Shown: positions 38,060-47,426 of the stretch, piece after piece | Layout of the letters: each line of letters starts with the position of its first letter | Numbering within the stretch: the first letter of the stretch is position 1 | Source of the DNA: Bacillus sp. 103mf | Lineage (GTDB): Bacteria; Bacillota; Bacilli; Bacillales; Bacillaceae_G | Assembly (NCBI RefSeq): GCF_900116295.1 | Contig: NZ_FPAF01000001.1 | Coordinates: forward strand, 558,001 to 622,000 | Direction of reading: 5' to 3' | Length of the DNA stretch: 64,000 nt | Notes under the pieces: generated by a model | What the model saw: only the letters and a program-made list of their open reading frames with translations | What the model was told of the DNA's origin: nothing | Database searches by the model: none | Position numbers and translations under genes: made by a program

Positions 38060-38518
38060 ATGAAATCTTCACAACCCCAGTCTCGTTCCTATAATCAATT
38101 TTCGGTTCATCAACTTGCTGAAGCAATTTTCAGTGTCAACCGACATGCTAAATCTGCTACAAATCCGAAATATTTATATTGGTTAAAAAAAACAGCTTTA
38201 GAACGATTAATTGCAGAAAAACAAGCTACGAAAGAAGGTTTACATTTTTCTAAAAACCCACGGTTTAGTCAGCAACAATCTGACGTTCTTGTCCGAGCAG
38301 GTAATTATTACTTCCATATCCCTCCTACGAAAGACGATTTTCGTAACCTTCCACATCTCGGCAACCTTGATTGTGCATATCGAAACCCAAAAACACATCT
38401 ATCCTTAACCTCTGCTAAAAAAATGCTCCAGCAGTATATTGGAAAAGAGGCATTTCAACAAGAAAAAAAGTTAAGCGAACCAACTCCTTGGTATCGTCGT
38501 ACTTACACAAAAAAATAA
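38060..38518 (+). CDS. ykyB: YkyB-like protein
   Basis: A 152-residue basic soluble protein with FSVHQLAEAIFSVNRHAKSA (about 14-33) and LGNLDCAYRNPKTHLSLTSA (about 96-115), which match the YkyB family of Bacillus. No function is known; the high His/Lys content hints at nucleic acid contacts but that is speculation. AAAGGAG precedes the ATG at 38060. It converges on the YkyA-type lipoprotein gene. Confidence 0.85.
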   Translation: MKSSQPQSRSYNQFSVHQLAEAIFSVNRHAKSATNPKYLYWLKKTALERLIAEKQATKEGLHFSKNPRFSQQQSDVLVRAGNYYFHIPPTKDDFRNLPHLGNLDCAYRNPKTHLSLTSAKKMLQQYIGKEAFQQEKKLSEPTPWYRRTYTKK

Positions 38519-38558
38519 AGAAGCCTTGGCCGAAACGGCCAAAGCTTCTTTATTTTTT
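38514..38558. terminator. Bidirectional terminator between ykyB and the YkyA-type gene
   Basis: AATAAAGAAGC-TTGGCC and GGCCAA-GCTTCTTTATT surround GAAAC. T-runs lie on both strands; it overlaps the end of the lipoprotein gene. Confidence 0.9.
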
Positions 38559-39215
38559 ATCTTCTTTTATTTTAATATTTGCTTGCTTGTAGAAAGACAG
38601 TTTTTCTTCATTATACTGCTTTGTATATTCATTAAATTTATTTTTTGGAGAGTCAATCTCTTGATAAGATTGATTTACAACTTTCACCTTTTCACTAATC
38701 GCTTTTAATTTTTCATCTTTCGCTTGCAACATCGTATATAATTCTTTTTCTAGTTTTAATGATTTTTTATAGTTATCATACATCTTTTTGAAGGCATCAT
38801 AACGGCCTTTATATGCATCTTGTACTTTCTTTGCTTGTTCTTGTAACTTTTTATCTTTAAGTTCCTTTACATATTTATCAACATCTTTTGTTTCTGCTTG
38901 TGCTTTATCTAACGTTTCCTTTTCTTTATCTAACACCTTTTCACGATCAGTAACGCTTTTTACAGCTTGATCTAACTTCTCTTTTACCACTTGATTGTTA
39001 TCTTTTCCGTCTTTTACAATCTGGCCATATAATTCTTGCCCCTGCTTTTCTAATGTTTCTAATTTTTTCGCATCTTCAAAGACTGTTTTTTCTTTTTTTG
39101 CAGCATTCTCAAATGCTACATATAACTCTTCTTCTGGTTTAGGCCCGAAGCAACCTGCAAGTAAACTCATTGATATAGCTGCTACTAGTGCTACTTTTTT
39201 ATATTTCAACTTCAA
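38550..39215 (-). CDS. ykyA: YkyA-type lipoprotein, coiled coil
   Basis: It starts with a lipoprotein signal peptide ending LLAGCFG (Cys22 as the lipidated residue), followed by about 200 residues of Lys/Glu-rich helix with heptad spacing, the profile of the YkyA putative cell-wall-binding lipoproteins. It would be anchored outside the membrane and reach into the wall. Start 11 bases after the stop of the polysaccharide deacetylase gene, so the two form an operon; joint action at the cell wall is an inference. Confidence 0.85.
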   Translation of the reverse strand: MKLKYKKVALVAAISMSLLAGCFGPKPEEELYVAFENAAKKEKTVFEDAKKLETLEKQGQELYGQIVKDGKDNNQVVKEKLDQAVKSVTDREKVLDKEKETLDKAQAETKDVDKYVKELKDKKLQEQAKKVQDAYKGRYDAFKKMYDNYKKSLKLEKELYTMLQAKDEKLKAISEKVKVVNQSYQEIDSPKNKFNEYTKQYNEEKLSFYKQANIKIKEDKK

Positions 39216-39226
39216 TTCCTCCTATT

Positions 39227-40045
39227 TTATATACGATTATCATGCCAGAAATTTAATGGAAAATGATTTGCTTCATCGTATACTTCAAATTCATATCCTT
39301 TTTTACGAAGATCATCAATGATTGTTTGCAAAGCTTCCACTGTTTGTTTCTTTTCATGCATTAAAACGACTTCTCGTTCTTTATTAACGTGAGAAACAAC
39401 ATTTTGAATGACCCCATTAGGATTTCCTGGTAATTTCCAATCTAAAGAATCAACAGTCCAATCCCATTCTTTCATACCGACAGATAACATTTGATCACGC
39501 AACGCTTGAGTAAGTCCCGGCATACTTCCATATGGACAGCGAACAAGGCTCGGATGAATACCTGTTACCTCTTTCATAATATCCTGAGCTTGTTTCATTT
39601 CCTCAACAAATTTACCTTCTTTATACAGTTTGCTATAATTATGCGTCATACTATGAACACCTGGATAATGGCCTTCTTTTACTAAACGCTTTACACTATC
39701 CTTATGAGCTGGAATATTTCCACCAATCATAAAGAATGTTCCTTTTATATTATTCTTCTTTAAAATATCTAATATTTCCTTTTGAAATTCACTTGGACCA
39801 TCATCAAATGTTAAGTATACTACTTTACGTATTTGACCGTTATATTTTTCTGGTGCCTCTTTTCTCAATTCTACTTTTGGTTGTTCACCGGCAAACTGAA
39901 CAGTATTTTCTTGATTCGCAACTGCTCTTGCAGGAGAAGTAATGGATTGAAACATAAAAAAACCTGCTGCTACAGTAAAAATTACGATAATAGCGATACC
40001 CAATCGCTTAATTATTGTAGAGCGACGGTTCGTAACGTCTACCAT
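39227..40045 (-). CDS. Membrane-anchored polysaccharide deacetylase
   Basis: Carbohydrate esterase 4 (NodB homology) enzyme. A transmembrane anchor lies at about residues 17-33, then the catalytic domain from about 70: motif 1 TFDDGPS, motif 2 HSMTH (two metal His), motif 3 RCPYGS, motif 4 DWTVDSLDW, and a motif 5 LMHE in which the usual Asp after His is Glu. It probably deacetylates peptidoglycan N-acetylglucosamine or a wall polymer. 272 residues. First gene of an apparent two-gene unit with the YkyA-type lipoprotein. Confidence 0.9.
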   Translation of the reverse strand: MVDVTNRRSTIIKRLGIAIIVIFTVAAGFFMFQSITSPARAVANQENTVQFAGEQPKVELRKEAPEKYNGQIRKVVYLTFDDGPSEFQKEILDILKKNNIKGTFFMIGGNIPAHKDSVKRLVKEGHYPGVHSMTHNYSKLYKEGKFVEEMKQAQDIMKEVTGIHPSLVRCPYGSMPGLTQALRDQMLSVGMKEWDWTVDSLDWKLPGNPNGVIQNVVSHVNKEREVVLMHEKKQTVEALQTIIDDLRKKGYEFEVYDEANHFPLNFWHDNRI

Positions 40046-40158
40046 TCTATCATTTCCTTTCTATTTTTCTATACATCTGTACTTTTTTCATTTTACACAG
40101 TATAAAAGAATCGACGCAATAATAAATTCCGATTATTTTCCAAACATCTTCAAAAGGA

Positions 40159-40190
40159 AAAGTGTAGAGATCTTTCCAACTCTACACTTT
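40159..40190 (-). terminator. Terminator after the 57-residue gene
   Basis: AAAGTGTAGAG pairs perfectly with CTCTACACTTT across ten bases; on the minus strand it ends in TTTCCTTTT. It is about 140 bases downstream of the stop at 40330, the only minus-strand gene it could serve. Confidence 0.6.
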
Positions 40191-40329
40191 AATGAGAAAT
40201 CATCGTGCAAAATGTACTGATACGTCCATCGTTTATTATATGATGATTAACTCCATTTTTAAAGGGGGTTGTTACAAAATACACAATATCTTGTAACAAA
40301 ACTGCAAAAAATGTTTCAAAATAATAATG

Positions 40330-40503
40330 TTATAATTCTACTTTTTGCATATCCCTATTTTGATATAAACCTGTTTGCGCTAGTTCTAACAGTTCTTCAA
40401 ATGAAAATCCTTCTAATGGATATATTGCTCCCGTAGACATAAATGTGATGTGTACAATATCATCTTGTAACACTTTTGTTAAATTTTTAGTGATTCGATT
40501 CAC
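40330..40503 (-). CDS. 57-residue hypothetical protein
   Basis: From a GTG at 40503 behind GAAGGTGG the frame encodes a small acidic protein starting MNRITKNLTKVLQDDIVHIT and ending TGLYQNRDMQKVEL, probably alpha/beta. The open frame continues upstream to 40755, but that part is translated repeat DNA. I do not recognise the family. Confidence 0.55.
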   Translation of the reverse strand: MNRITKNLTKVLQDDIVHITFMSTGAIYPLEGFSFEELLELAQTGLYQNRDMQKVEL

Positions 40504-40610
40504 CTTACCACCTTCACATATGTTTAGAGGTGGGAGTCCTCTCGAAAGGTATGATAGATCATTTAAACAAAATAAAAAGAACCTCTCTATAAGAAGGAAC
40601 TGAAAAAATT

Positions 40611-40714
40611 TTATTCCGCTATTCGTAGGCAGTAGGACCCCCACCTCAAGGTGCAGAGAAAAACGGAGTAGATAGATGGGGGACAACTGCGAGCATGCGC
40701 CCGATTGGTTCAAC
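40611..40714 (-). repeat. Intergenic repeat, GCGGGATAAA family (reverse)
   Basis: In reverse it reads GTTGAACCAATCGGGCGCATG, CTCTGCACCTTGAGGTGGGGG, CCTACTGCCTACGAATAGCG, GGATAAAA, aligning with 16450-16553. A second GAGGTGGGAGTCCTC block at 40527-40541 is probably a fragment of another copy. Confidence 0.6.
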
Positions 40715-40769
40715 ATAAAAGAAGGAAATGATACATCGACGATTTCCTTCTTCACTTATTTATAATTAT

Positions 40770-40942
40770 ATATAAGTCGCTGCTATGCAGAACAAAACAT
40801 GACCTGTACTCGCTTTCTTTCTTTATTTTTATTTTTGCATTTGGCAAGAAAAGGCCCTGACTGCTTCTATGCATGGCCAGATACTCTTGTCTCCAAAAAA
40901 AGAAAGGGGTTTTTAGGGCGTTTTTTCAATTTGTATTTATAC
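40770..40942 (-). repeat. bcr1-like repeat copy 5 (reverse)
   Basis: The core CATGCATAGAAGCAGTCAGG and the ends TATAAATACAAATTGAAAAA and TCTGCATAGCAGCGACTTATA are present in reverse. It ends 12 bases from the stop of the DUF11-like gene. Confidence 0.75.
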
Positions 40943-40954
40943 ATACATTCGTTT

Positions 40955-41491
40955 TCAATAGGTTTCATAATTCCTTTTTATCAGCAGAGCCTCCTTTGTT
41001 TGCAATGGTCCATACACTTGGTGATTATGTTGGAATGTGTACGTAGCCCGAAGAGGCAAAGAAGGTGATATACTGTTACGAAGAGCTTTTACTTGCCATA
41101 CTAAACGTGCTTTTTCTTTCGGTAATAAGTTATCAATGCGCCAACGAACAAGTTGAAAAAGAAATTCATTTTGCCCATTATCGGATGTTAAAGTATTAGG
41201 TACATACGACAACTGATCTCTAATCATATGACTGACACATATGTGAGAAACAGCTTCTTCTCCTTGATTATCTACTTCAATTTGAAGAGCAATTATATCT
41301 TGAATTCCATAATAAACAGTGTTTGAAAACGAAGAGTGTTGTTTCACATCGCACACCGTAAGCGTTACTTCTATACGAGGAATGTATTGCTTATAAGCTA
41401 AATCTTTATCAATACTCCCTGACCATAAAGCAGGTTGTATACTCAAAGTAAACTTATTTCGGTTTTCTAACTCCCCGCAATATCTCACCAT
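40955..41491 (-). CDS. DUF11-like beta-sandwich protein
   Basis: A 178-residue protein with no signal peptide, dominated by alternating hydrophobic/polar segments. One segment is of the type seen in DUF11/conserved-repeat domains: IALQIEVDNQGEEAVSHICV, then MIRDQLSYVPNTLTSDNG and LPKEKARLVWQVKAL. These domains usually occur in surface proteins, here as one isolated unit without wall anchor. GGGGTG precedes the ATG at 41491. Its binding partner or location is unknown; spore surface association is possible but unproven. Confidence 0.65.
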   Translation of the reverse strand: MVRYCGELENRNKFTLSIQPALWSGSIDKDLAYKQYIPRIEVTLTVCDVKQHSSFSNTVYYGIQDIIALQIEVDNQGEEAVSHICVSHMIRDQLSYVPNTLTSDNGQNEFLFQLVRWRIDNLLPKEKARLVWQVKALRNSISPSLPLRATYTFQHNHQVYGPLQTKEALLIKRNYETY

Positions 41492-41718
41492 ACAAATTCA
41501 CCCCATTCTCATATTGAATATATAACGTTCTCACTTCTACTTCTTCCATGAGCAGCCCCCGACAAAAATTTATCCTTTTTGTACTCTTTACTTTATATAG
41601 TATTCGATAAACAAAAGAAAAAATCATTTAAAAAAGCTGCACATCATATACAGCTTTTTCCTGTATTTATTTATCCTCTACTAACTATGAATAAAAACTC
41701 TCTTACTGATGAAAGTTT

Positions 41719-41863
41719 ATCTTTGTCTAGCTCTGCTTCCTCCTTTTGTTTTAAACCTCGTATGTGGCAGGAAAAGGTCCTGACCGCTTCTATGCACGAC
41801 CAGACGCTCTCGTCCTCCCCTAAAAAGAAGGGGTTTTTATGTCGTTTTTTAACTTGTATATAT
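41719..41863 (-). repeat. bcr1-like repeat copy 6 (reverse)
   Basis: In reverse it reads TATATATACAAGTTAAAAAA, CGACATAAAAACCCC, GGTCGTGCATAGAAGCGGTC, TTTAAAACAAAAGGAGGAAG and GCAGAGCTAGACAAAGAT. The last part equals the end of the extension in copies 1 and 2, so this copy seems to have lost the middle piece. Confidence 0.7.
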
Positions 41864-42096
41864 AGTAATTTTCCCTCTATATCTCATATAACAAAACACG
41901 TAAAATTTCCCATGCTTTCTATGTTTATGAATCATTTTTCATAATATGTTTTGTTAAGAATAATTTCCCTTCTTCACTTCTACTATAATTAAAGTCAATA
42001 CTTTGAATAACAAATAATCCACAATATATGTGATCTTTGACTAAAAGATTCATGCACAAAGCAAAATAATTTTACTGAAAGAAATAATTTGTTATT

Positions 42097-42112
42097 TAGT
42101 CAATTTTGACTA
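42097..42112. promoter_or_regulatory. Palindromic operator candidate in front of the MFS exporter
   Basis: TAGTCAA and TTGACTA form a perfect 16-bp palindrome (two-base centre) that abuts a TATAAT box at 42111-42116. Such placement suits a repressor of the MarR or TetR type controlling the drug exporter; no regulator gene is adjacent. Confidence 0.5.
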
Positions 42113-42118
42113 TAATAT

Positions 42119-42182
42119 AATTTATCCCGCACTCACCATGAGTAGGGATGGAAAAATAATAATGGAAGTTTCATTTTATTAT
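42119..42182 (-). repeat. Short GTGAAACTTCC/GCGGGATAAA family element
   Basis: In reverse it starts AATAAAATGAAACTTCCATT and ends GTGAGTGCGGGATAAATTA, the two ends of the family with almost no middle. It lies in the leader of the MFS gene. Confidence 0.5.
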
Positions 42183-42205
42183 TAGTATACAAAGGAGGGC
42201 TATGC

Positions 42206-43741
42206 TTGGAGGAACAAATAACTCAAAAGCAAGCAAGGAATACAAAGTTCGTTGTAACTGGATTGTTACTTGGAATACTACTAGCGTCAATGGATAATAC
42301 AATTGTTGCTACTGCAATGGCTACTATTGTAGGTGATTTAGGTGGATTTGATAAGTTTGTATGGGTTACTTCTGCCTATATGGTAGCTACTATGGCCGGA
42401 ATGCCTATCTTCGGAAAGCTATCAGATATGTACGGACGTAAACGGTTTTACATAGGAGGATTGCTTCTCTTTTTAGTTGGTTCAATGCTTTGCGGCACTG
42501 CCAATAGCATTGAACAATTAAGTATATACCGCGCAATTCAAGGTATTGGCGGAGGAGCTCTTATGCCAATCGCCTTTACAATTATGTATGATATTTTCCC
42601 AGCGGAAAAACGCGGTAAAATGACGGGACTATTTGGAGCTGTTTTTGGAACGTCAAGTGTGTTTGGTCCGCTGCTAGGTGCGTATATTACCGACTATATT
42701 AGTTGGCACTGGGTATTTTATATTAATATCCCATTAGGAATTATCTCGCTCTTTCTAATTACAAAATACTATAAAGAATCTTTACAATATAGTAAACAAA
42801 AAATTGATTGGGCAGGTGCCGTTACTTTAATTATCGGTATCGTTTGTCTCATGTTTGCTTTAGAACTTGGTGGTAAAGAGTATGCTTGGGATTCAAGTGT
42901 AATTATTAGCTTATTTGCTACATTTACTGTTATGCTTCTTATCTTTTTCTTTATTGAACGAAAAGTGGAGGAACCGATTATTTCTTTCCATTTATTCCGA
43001 AAACGTTTATTTGCAGCAAGTCAAGGCGTTGCTTTTTTCTATGGTGCAACATTTATTATTTGCACAGTCTACATTCCGATTTTTGTTCAAGGTGTTCTTG
43101 GTGGATCTGCAGCAAATGCTGGACTAATTTTAACACCGATGATGGTAGGATCTGTTATCGGAAGTCAAATAGGCGGACAGTTAGCAACGCGTACAAGTTA
43201 TCGTAACATTATGACTATCTCTGGTATTTTCTTTATTCTTGGTATGTATTTATTAAGTACATTAACAATAGATACCTCACGCGCAATGGTAACAGTCTTT
43301 ATGATTTTAGCTGGATTTGGCGTTGGTTTTTCCTTCTCGGTCTTAAGTATGGCTTCTATTCATAATTTAAGTATGAGAGAACGAGGCTCTGCAACATCAA
43401 CAAACTCTTTCTTCCGTTCACTTGGTATGACACTTGGTGTAACAATTTTTGGTACCATTCAAAATCATGCATTTACAGATAAACTAAAATCTATTTTCCC
43501 GCCAGAACTAGCAAAAATGGCTCCAAAAGGCGGAGATACAAGTTTCTTATTATCTCCAAATGCCACTGAAAAAATACCACCAGAAATTTTACATGGCATT
43601 AAAGATGCGCTAGCAAACTCTATCGCCGACACATTTTTATGGGCACTTATTCCTGCATCACTTAGCATTATATGTATCTTATTAATGGGAAAAGACCGAT
43701 TAGTTGCACCAACAAACAAGAAACAAAAACAAGTGAGTTAA
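42206..43741 (+). CDS. MFS multidrug exporter, DHA2 (14-TMS) family
   Basis: A proton-driven drug efflux protein of the EmrB/QacA type. 511 residues with 14 predicted transmembrane helices. Motif D1-like LASMDNTIVATAM (helix 1), motif A GKLSDMYGRKRF in the first loop, motif B YRAIQGIGGGALMPIAF in helix 4, and antiporter motif C-type GAVFGTSSVFGPLLGAYI in helix 5. Substrates cannot be inferred. The TTG start at 42206 has AAAGGAGGG at seven bases; the nearby ATG at 42201 is in another frame. The MFS remnant at 48.7 kb may be from a relative. Confidence 0.93.
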   Translation: MEEQITQKQARNTKFVVTGLLLGILLASMDNTIVATAMATIVGDLGGFDKFVWVTSAYMVATMAGMPIFGKLSDMYGRKRFYIGGLLLFLVGSMLCGTANSIEQLSIYRAIQGIGGGALMPIAFTIMYDIFPAEKRGKMTGLFGAVFGTSSVFGPLLGAYITDYISWHWVFYINIPLGIISLFLITKYYKESLQYSKQKIDWAGAVTLIIGIVCLMFALELGGKEYAWDSSVIISLFATFTVMLLIFFFIERKVEEPIISFHLFRKRLFAASQGVAFFYGATFIICTVYIPIFVQGVLGGSAANAGLILTPMMVGSVIGSQIGGQLATRTSYRNIMTISGIFFILGMYLLSTLTIDTSRAMVTVFMILAGFGVGFSFSVLSMASIHNLSMRERGSATSTNSFFRSLGMTLGVTIFGTIQNHAFTDKLKSIFPPELAKMAPKGGDTSFLLSPNATEKIPPEILHGIKDALANSIADTFLWALIPASLSIICILLMGKDRLVAPTNKKQKQVS

Positions 43742-43758
43742 CATTTCCCGGATACAGC

Positions 43759-43965
43759 TATATATAAATACAAATTGAAAAAATGACATAAAAACCCTCT
43801 TTTTTAGGCAGGCGAGAGCATCTGGCCATGCATAGAAGCGGTCAGAACCTTTTCCTACCACGTGCAAAGTATAAAACAAAGAGAGAAAGCAAGTAACGAT
43901 CACGTTTTGTTCTGCGCGGCAGCTACTTAGATGTTGAAAAGGCAAAGTGGATTTACATATAAATA
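43759..43965 (+). repeat. bcr1-like repeat copy 7 (forward)
   Basis: It runs from TATATATAAATACAAATTG through GACATAAAAACCCTC, CATGCATAGAAGCGGTCAGA and TGTTCTGCGCGGCAGCTACT to GATGTTGAAAAGGCAAAGTG. It is inserted between the MFS exporter and a terminator. Confidence 0.75.
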
Positions 43966-44021
43966 TACAAGAGTAGAAAAATTTTCAGAAATCCATACAG
44001 AATTAGGCTATTAAATATATA

Positions 44022-44048
44022 AACAGTCACCGAGAGTGACTGTTTTTT
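44022..44048 (+). terminator. Terminator downstream of the MFS exporter and repeat
   Basis: AACAGTCAC pairs with GTGACTGTT around CGAGA, followed by TTTT. It is 280 bases after the MFS stop, so the repeat would be included in the transcript. Confidence 0.8.
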
Positions 44049-44153
44049 CTATTTATAAAAACGGATTTTCTGAAGCGTTTCTTTCCATTTTTCTTTTTTG
44101 TGACCTCTCTCCTTTTTCATTACAATACAAATATATAAAGGAGGTGAAATCTT

Positions 44154-44429
44154 ATGAATGGTCATTTAATTAAACAATACGGATTCTCCGTATACTATCA
44201 TTCTTATTTACAAAAACAAATCTTATACATACTAATACTTCGCAGCGAAATCGCTTTTCAGTCCCATACATTACACCCTAATGAACAACTGGAACTACTC
44301 TCCTATGACCGATTACTCTTTCATCACGCTCACGATATATATAAACGAATACATCGTTCCTACTCTGTTTTTTCACATACATATCCACCATCACATTGGT
44401 GGTGGCATTTAGAAAATTTTTTGTTTTAA
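44154..44429 (+). CDS. 91-residue protein of unknown function
   Basis: AAAGGAGGTG is ideally placed before the ATG at 44154. The protein starts MNGHLIKQYGFSVYYHSYLQ, is rich in His, Tyr and Trp and ends YPPSHWWWHLENFLF; no membrane segment or metal motif is certain. I do not recognise it. It stands alone just before the B12 riboswitch. Confidence 0.6.
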   Translation: MNGHLIKQYGFSVYYHSYLQKQILYILILRSEIAFQSHTLHPNEQLELLSYDRLLFHHAHDIYKRIHRSYSVFSHTYPPSHWWWHLENFLF

Positions 44430-44532
44430 CAAAATTAATTATCTTATTTTTAAAAATAGTAGACAATTTTTAAAATATTATGATAAAATCTGTTTCAATA
44501 TCATTTACGCTAGTTACATTCCTTTCCAAAAG

Positions 44533-44735
44533 GAGATAGGTACACGAAAAAATATTTTCGTGTTTAAAAGGGAAGTTTGGTGAAAATCCAACGCGGTCCC
44601 GCCACTGTAAGTGCAAAGATTTCTTTCTATATACCACTGTGAAAACGGGAAGGTGATCGAAATCGCTGATGCATGAGCCAGGAGACCTGCCTATTTTAAC
44701 GGCACTGATAGACTCACGGATGATGAGGAGGTGTT
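44533..44735 (+). ncRNA. Cobalamin (AdoCbl) riboswitch controlling metE
   Basis: The conserved landmarks occur in order: GATAGGTACACG (P2 side), AAAAGGGAAGTTTGGTGAAA, CGGTCCCGCCACTGTAA (about 44594-44610), and the B12 box GAGCCAGGAGACCTGCC (44675-44691). The arrangement is that of the cobalamin aptamer. It lies 100 bases in front of metE, so binding of a cobalamin should switch off the B12-independent methionine synthase. Confidence 0.95.
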
Positions 44736-44736
44736 T

Positions 44737-44820
44737 TTAACGAAAGAGAAGTATTTTCTGCTTCTGTGGCCACTTTTCGTTAAAAGCATTTCCGAGTATA
44801 CGGAAATGCTTACTTATATT
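44737..44820 (+). promoter_or_regulatory. Expression platform of the metE riboswitch
   Basis: Two hairpins follow the aptamer: TTAACGAAA...TTTCGTTAA (44737-44783) and AAGCATTTCCG-AGTATA-CGGAAATGCTT (44784-44811), the second followed by the T-rich tract ACTTATATTT. The second looks like a transcription terminator and the first may help switch it. The metE ribosome binding site AGGGAGG lies just after. Confidence 0.7.
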
Positions 44821-44836
44821 TAGGGAGGAATTTACA

Positions 44837-47128
44837 ATGACACTTTTAACAAGTAACTTAGGGTATCCACGAATTGGATTACAACGCGAATGGAAAAAAA
44901 CTTTAGAATCTTTTTGGACAAACAAAGTGGATGAACAACAATTTGTGAAACAAATGAAAGAGATTCGCCTTCAACATCTAAAAGTACAACAAGAAAAAGG
45001 AATCGATCTCATTCCAATCGGTGATTTTACATATTATGACCATGTCCTTGATACAGCATATATGCTGGGGTTTATCCCTTCTCGTTTTTCAAAGTATACA
45101 TCGGAACTTGACGTATACTTTGGCATGGCACGCGGTTCAAAAGATCACGTTGCTTCTGAAATGACAAAATGGTTTAATACAAATTATCATTATATCGTTC
45201 CCGAATATGAGGATCATCTACATATTTCCCTTAAAGAGAATCGTCCACTTCGTTTATATGAAGAAGCAAAACGAGAACTAGGTATTGATGGTAAGCCTGT
45301 TATATTAGGACCTTATACGTTTTTAAGCTTAGCCAAGGGTTATAAAAAAGAACAATTCACAACCATTTTACAAAAATTAACACAACCGTACATTCAATTG
45401 TTACAAGAATTACAAGATGCTGGTGTACACTGGGTTCAAATTGATGAACCAATCCTTACTTCCCTATCAAAACAAGAAGTTAGTATCGCAAGAAATTTGT
45501 ATGAAACAATCTGTAAAGCTGTTCCAAATCTATCTATTATGCTACAAACGTACTTTGATAGCATAGAAGAAAACTATGAAGAGGTTATTTCATTCCCGGT
45601 TACTGGGATCGGGCTTGATTTTGTACACGGTAAAGAAGGGAATTTGCGCGCCTTACTACAACATGGATTCCCATCTGATAAAGTATTAGGGGTCGGTTGT
45701 GTAGATGGCCGTAACATTTGGAGAGCAAACCTTGACGAAATTCTCTCCCTTTTCCATACATTGCAAGAAACTTTGCAACCGAAAGGATGGATTGTCCAAC
45801 CTTCTTGTAGTTTACTTCATACCCCTATTGACAAGACAACTGAAACACACCTTGTACACGAATTATACGATGCGCTCGCTTTTGCATATCAAAAACTAGA
45901 AGAACTTACTATTTTACAAAAAGCTCTCGTACATGGAATAGAAAGTATTTCTGATGAATTACAAACGTATCGACGTGTGCACGAAGCCATTTGTACTTCA
46001 GCAGCTCGTAATCGTAAAGATGTACAATCTACACTATCAGCATTACAAGAAGAAGACTTTTCCCGTCCTCTTTCATTTGAAAACCGCTATAACTTACAGC
46101 AAAAAGCTCTGAATCTACCATTACTTCCAACAACAACAATTGGTAGCTTCCCGCAAACACAAGAAGTTCGTCAAAAGAGAAAACAATGGCGCAGCGGCGA
46201 TATCTCAAATGAACAGTACGAAAGGTTTATTGAAGAAGAAACAAAAAAGTGGATTCAATATCAAGAAGAAATTGGGCTTGATGTCCTCGTTCACGGCGAA
46301 TTTGAACGAACAGATATGGTAGAATATTTTGGCGAAAAACTTGCTGGTTTCTCCTTTACGAAAAACGGTTGGGTACAATCGTACGGTTCCCGCTGTGTGA
46401 AACCTCCTGTTATTTATGCTGACGTTGCGTTCATTAATGGTATGACAATAAAAGAAACGGCATTTGCACAAAGTTGTACGAAAAAAGTTGTTAAAGGTAT
46501 GTTAACTGGTCCTGTCACAATTTTAAATTGGTCTTTCGTTCGAAATGATATTCCAAGAAAAGAAGTTGCTTATCAAATTGCCCTAGCACTTCGCCATGAA
46601 ATTAAATTACTTGAATCATCCGGTATTCGTGTCATTCAAGTTGATGAGCCTGCACTACGCGAAGGAATGCCATTAAAAGAAAAAGATTGGGAAACATATT
46701 TAACATGGGCTGTCCAAGCATTCCTCCTTTCTACTTCTTCAGTGGAAAACGAAACACAAATTCATACGCATATGTGCTACAGTAATTTTGAAGATATCGT
46801 AGAAGCAATCCGTCAACTTGATGCAGATGTTATTTCCATTGAAACATCAAGAAGTCACGGGGAGTTTATTGATACATTAAAAGAACATCCATATGAAAAG
46901 GGAATTGGTCTTGGTGTATATGACATCCATAGTCCACGTGTACCAAGTATAGATGAAATGTATGTAATTGTAGAGCAATCATTAAAGGTGTGTGATCCAA
47001 AGTATTTCTGGATTAATCCAGATTGCGGCTTAAAAACAAGAAGAACAGAAGAAGTTATTCCCGCACTAACACATATGGTAAAAGCAGCTGTAAAAGCACG
47101 TCAACTTTTACAAACAAGTGCGCAATAA
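44837..47128 (+). CDS. metE: Cobalamin-independent methionine synthase
   Basis: Transfers the methyl group of 5-methyltetrahydropteroyl-triglutamate to homocysteine, the last step of methionine synthesis. Two homologous beta-barrel halves in 763 residues; the N-terminal half begins [16 protein letters not shown]. The C-terminal catalytic half starts at [14 protein letters not shown] (about 434) and supplies the zinc ligands in THMCYSN (His, Cys), VDEPALREG and the PDCGLKTR Cys. AGGGAGG precedes the ATG. Monocistronic, under a B12 riboswitch. Confidence 0.98.
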   Translation: MTLLTSNLGYPRIGLQREWKKTLESFWTNKVDEQQFVKQMKEIRLQHLKVQQEKGIDLIPIGDFTYYDHVLDTAYMLGFIPSRFSKYTSELDVYFGMARGSKDHVASEMTKWFNTNYHYIVPEYEDHLHISLKENRPLRLYEEAKRELGIDGKPVILGPYTFLSLAKGYKKEQFTTILQKLTQPYIQLLQELQDAGVHWVQIDEPILTSLSKQEVSIARNLYETICKAVPNLSIMLQTYFDSIEENYEEVISFPVTGIGLDFVHGKEGNLRALLQHGFPSDKVLGVGCVDGRNIWRANLDEILSLFHTLQETLQPKGWIVQPSCSLLHTPIDKTTETHLVHELYDALAFAYQKLEELTILQKALVHGIESISDELQTYRRVHEAICTSAARNRKDVQSTLSALQEEDFSRPLSFENRYNLQQKALNLPLLPTTTIGSFPQTQEVRQKRKQWRSGDISNEQYERFIEEETKKWIQYQEEIGLDVLVHGEFERTDMVEYFGEKLAGFSFTKNGWVQSYGSRCVKPPVIYADVAFINGMTIKETAFAQSCTKKVVKGMLTGPVTILNWSFVRNDIPRKEVAYQIALALRHEIKLLESSGIRVIQVDEPALREGMPLKEKDWETYLTWAVQAFLLSTSSVENETQIHTHMCYSNFEDIVEAIRQLDADVISIETSRSHGEFIDTLKEHPYEKGIGLGVYDIHSPRVPSIDEMYVIVEQSLKVCDPKYFWINPDCGLKTRRTEEVIPALTHMVKAAVKARQLLQTSAQ

Positions 47129-47239
47129 TAACTTAAAGCTTCCCTCTGTGTGGCTCACTGTCCGCGAATCACTAGATAAAATAGAAAACTACTGCCCCTT
47201 GGTTATCAAGACCTAAATTCAAAAAAACTTAAAATATAG

Positions 47240-47289
47240 AGGTTCTAACATATTAGTCATATACAATATGTTAGAACCTTTTATATTTG
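47240..47289 (+). terminator. Terminator downstream of metE
   Basis: A perfect 15-bp stem (AGGTTCTAACATATT) with a ten-base loop, then TTTATATTT. It lies 110 bases after metE; the gap at 47132-47193 resembles a worn copy of the GTGAAACTTCC repeat family. Confidence 0.85.
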
Positions 47290-47426
47290 AAACTGAACTT
47301 GATTTGTACCTTTCTTATAGGGGTTCCACCAAAAACATACGTTAAGGAATAATAATATATCTAGCCTTTTTAGGATAAAATTTCCTCCTACAATGAAAGA
47401 TCACATCACTTGACGGACTAATAGAA

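Noticed and set aside
40504-40755. N-terminal extension of the 57-residue protein
   Set aside because: The extra 84 codons are repeat and hairpin DNA; the GTG at 40503 has the ribosome binding site.
40799-41068. 89-residue plus-strand ORF
   Set aside because: It translates bcr1-like copy 5 and runs antisense into the DUF11-like gene.
41579-41944. 121-residue plus-strand ORF
   Set aside because: Starts in a non-coding leader and passes through repeat copy 6; composition and lack of a ribosome binding site argue against a gene.
43700-43945. 81-residue minus-strand ORF
   Set aside because: Translated repeat copy 7, overlapping the end of the MFS gene on the other strand.
33600-44000. The repeat cluster as a CRISPR array
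   Set aside because: Spacing is kilobases, orientations differ and there are no regular spacers or cas genes.
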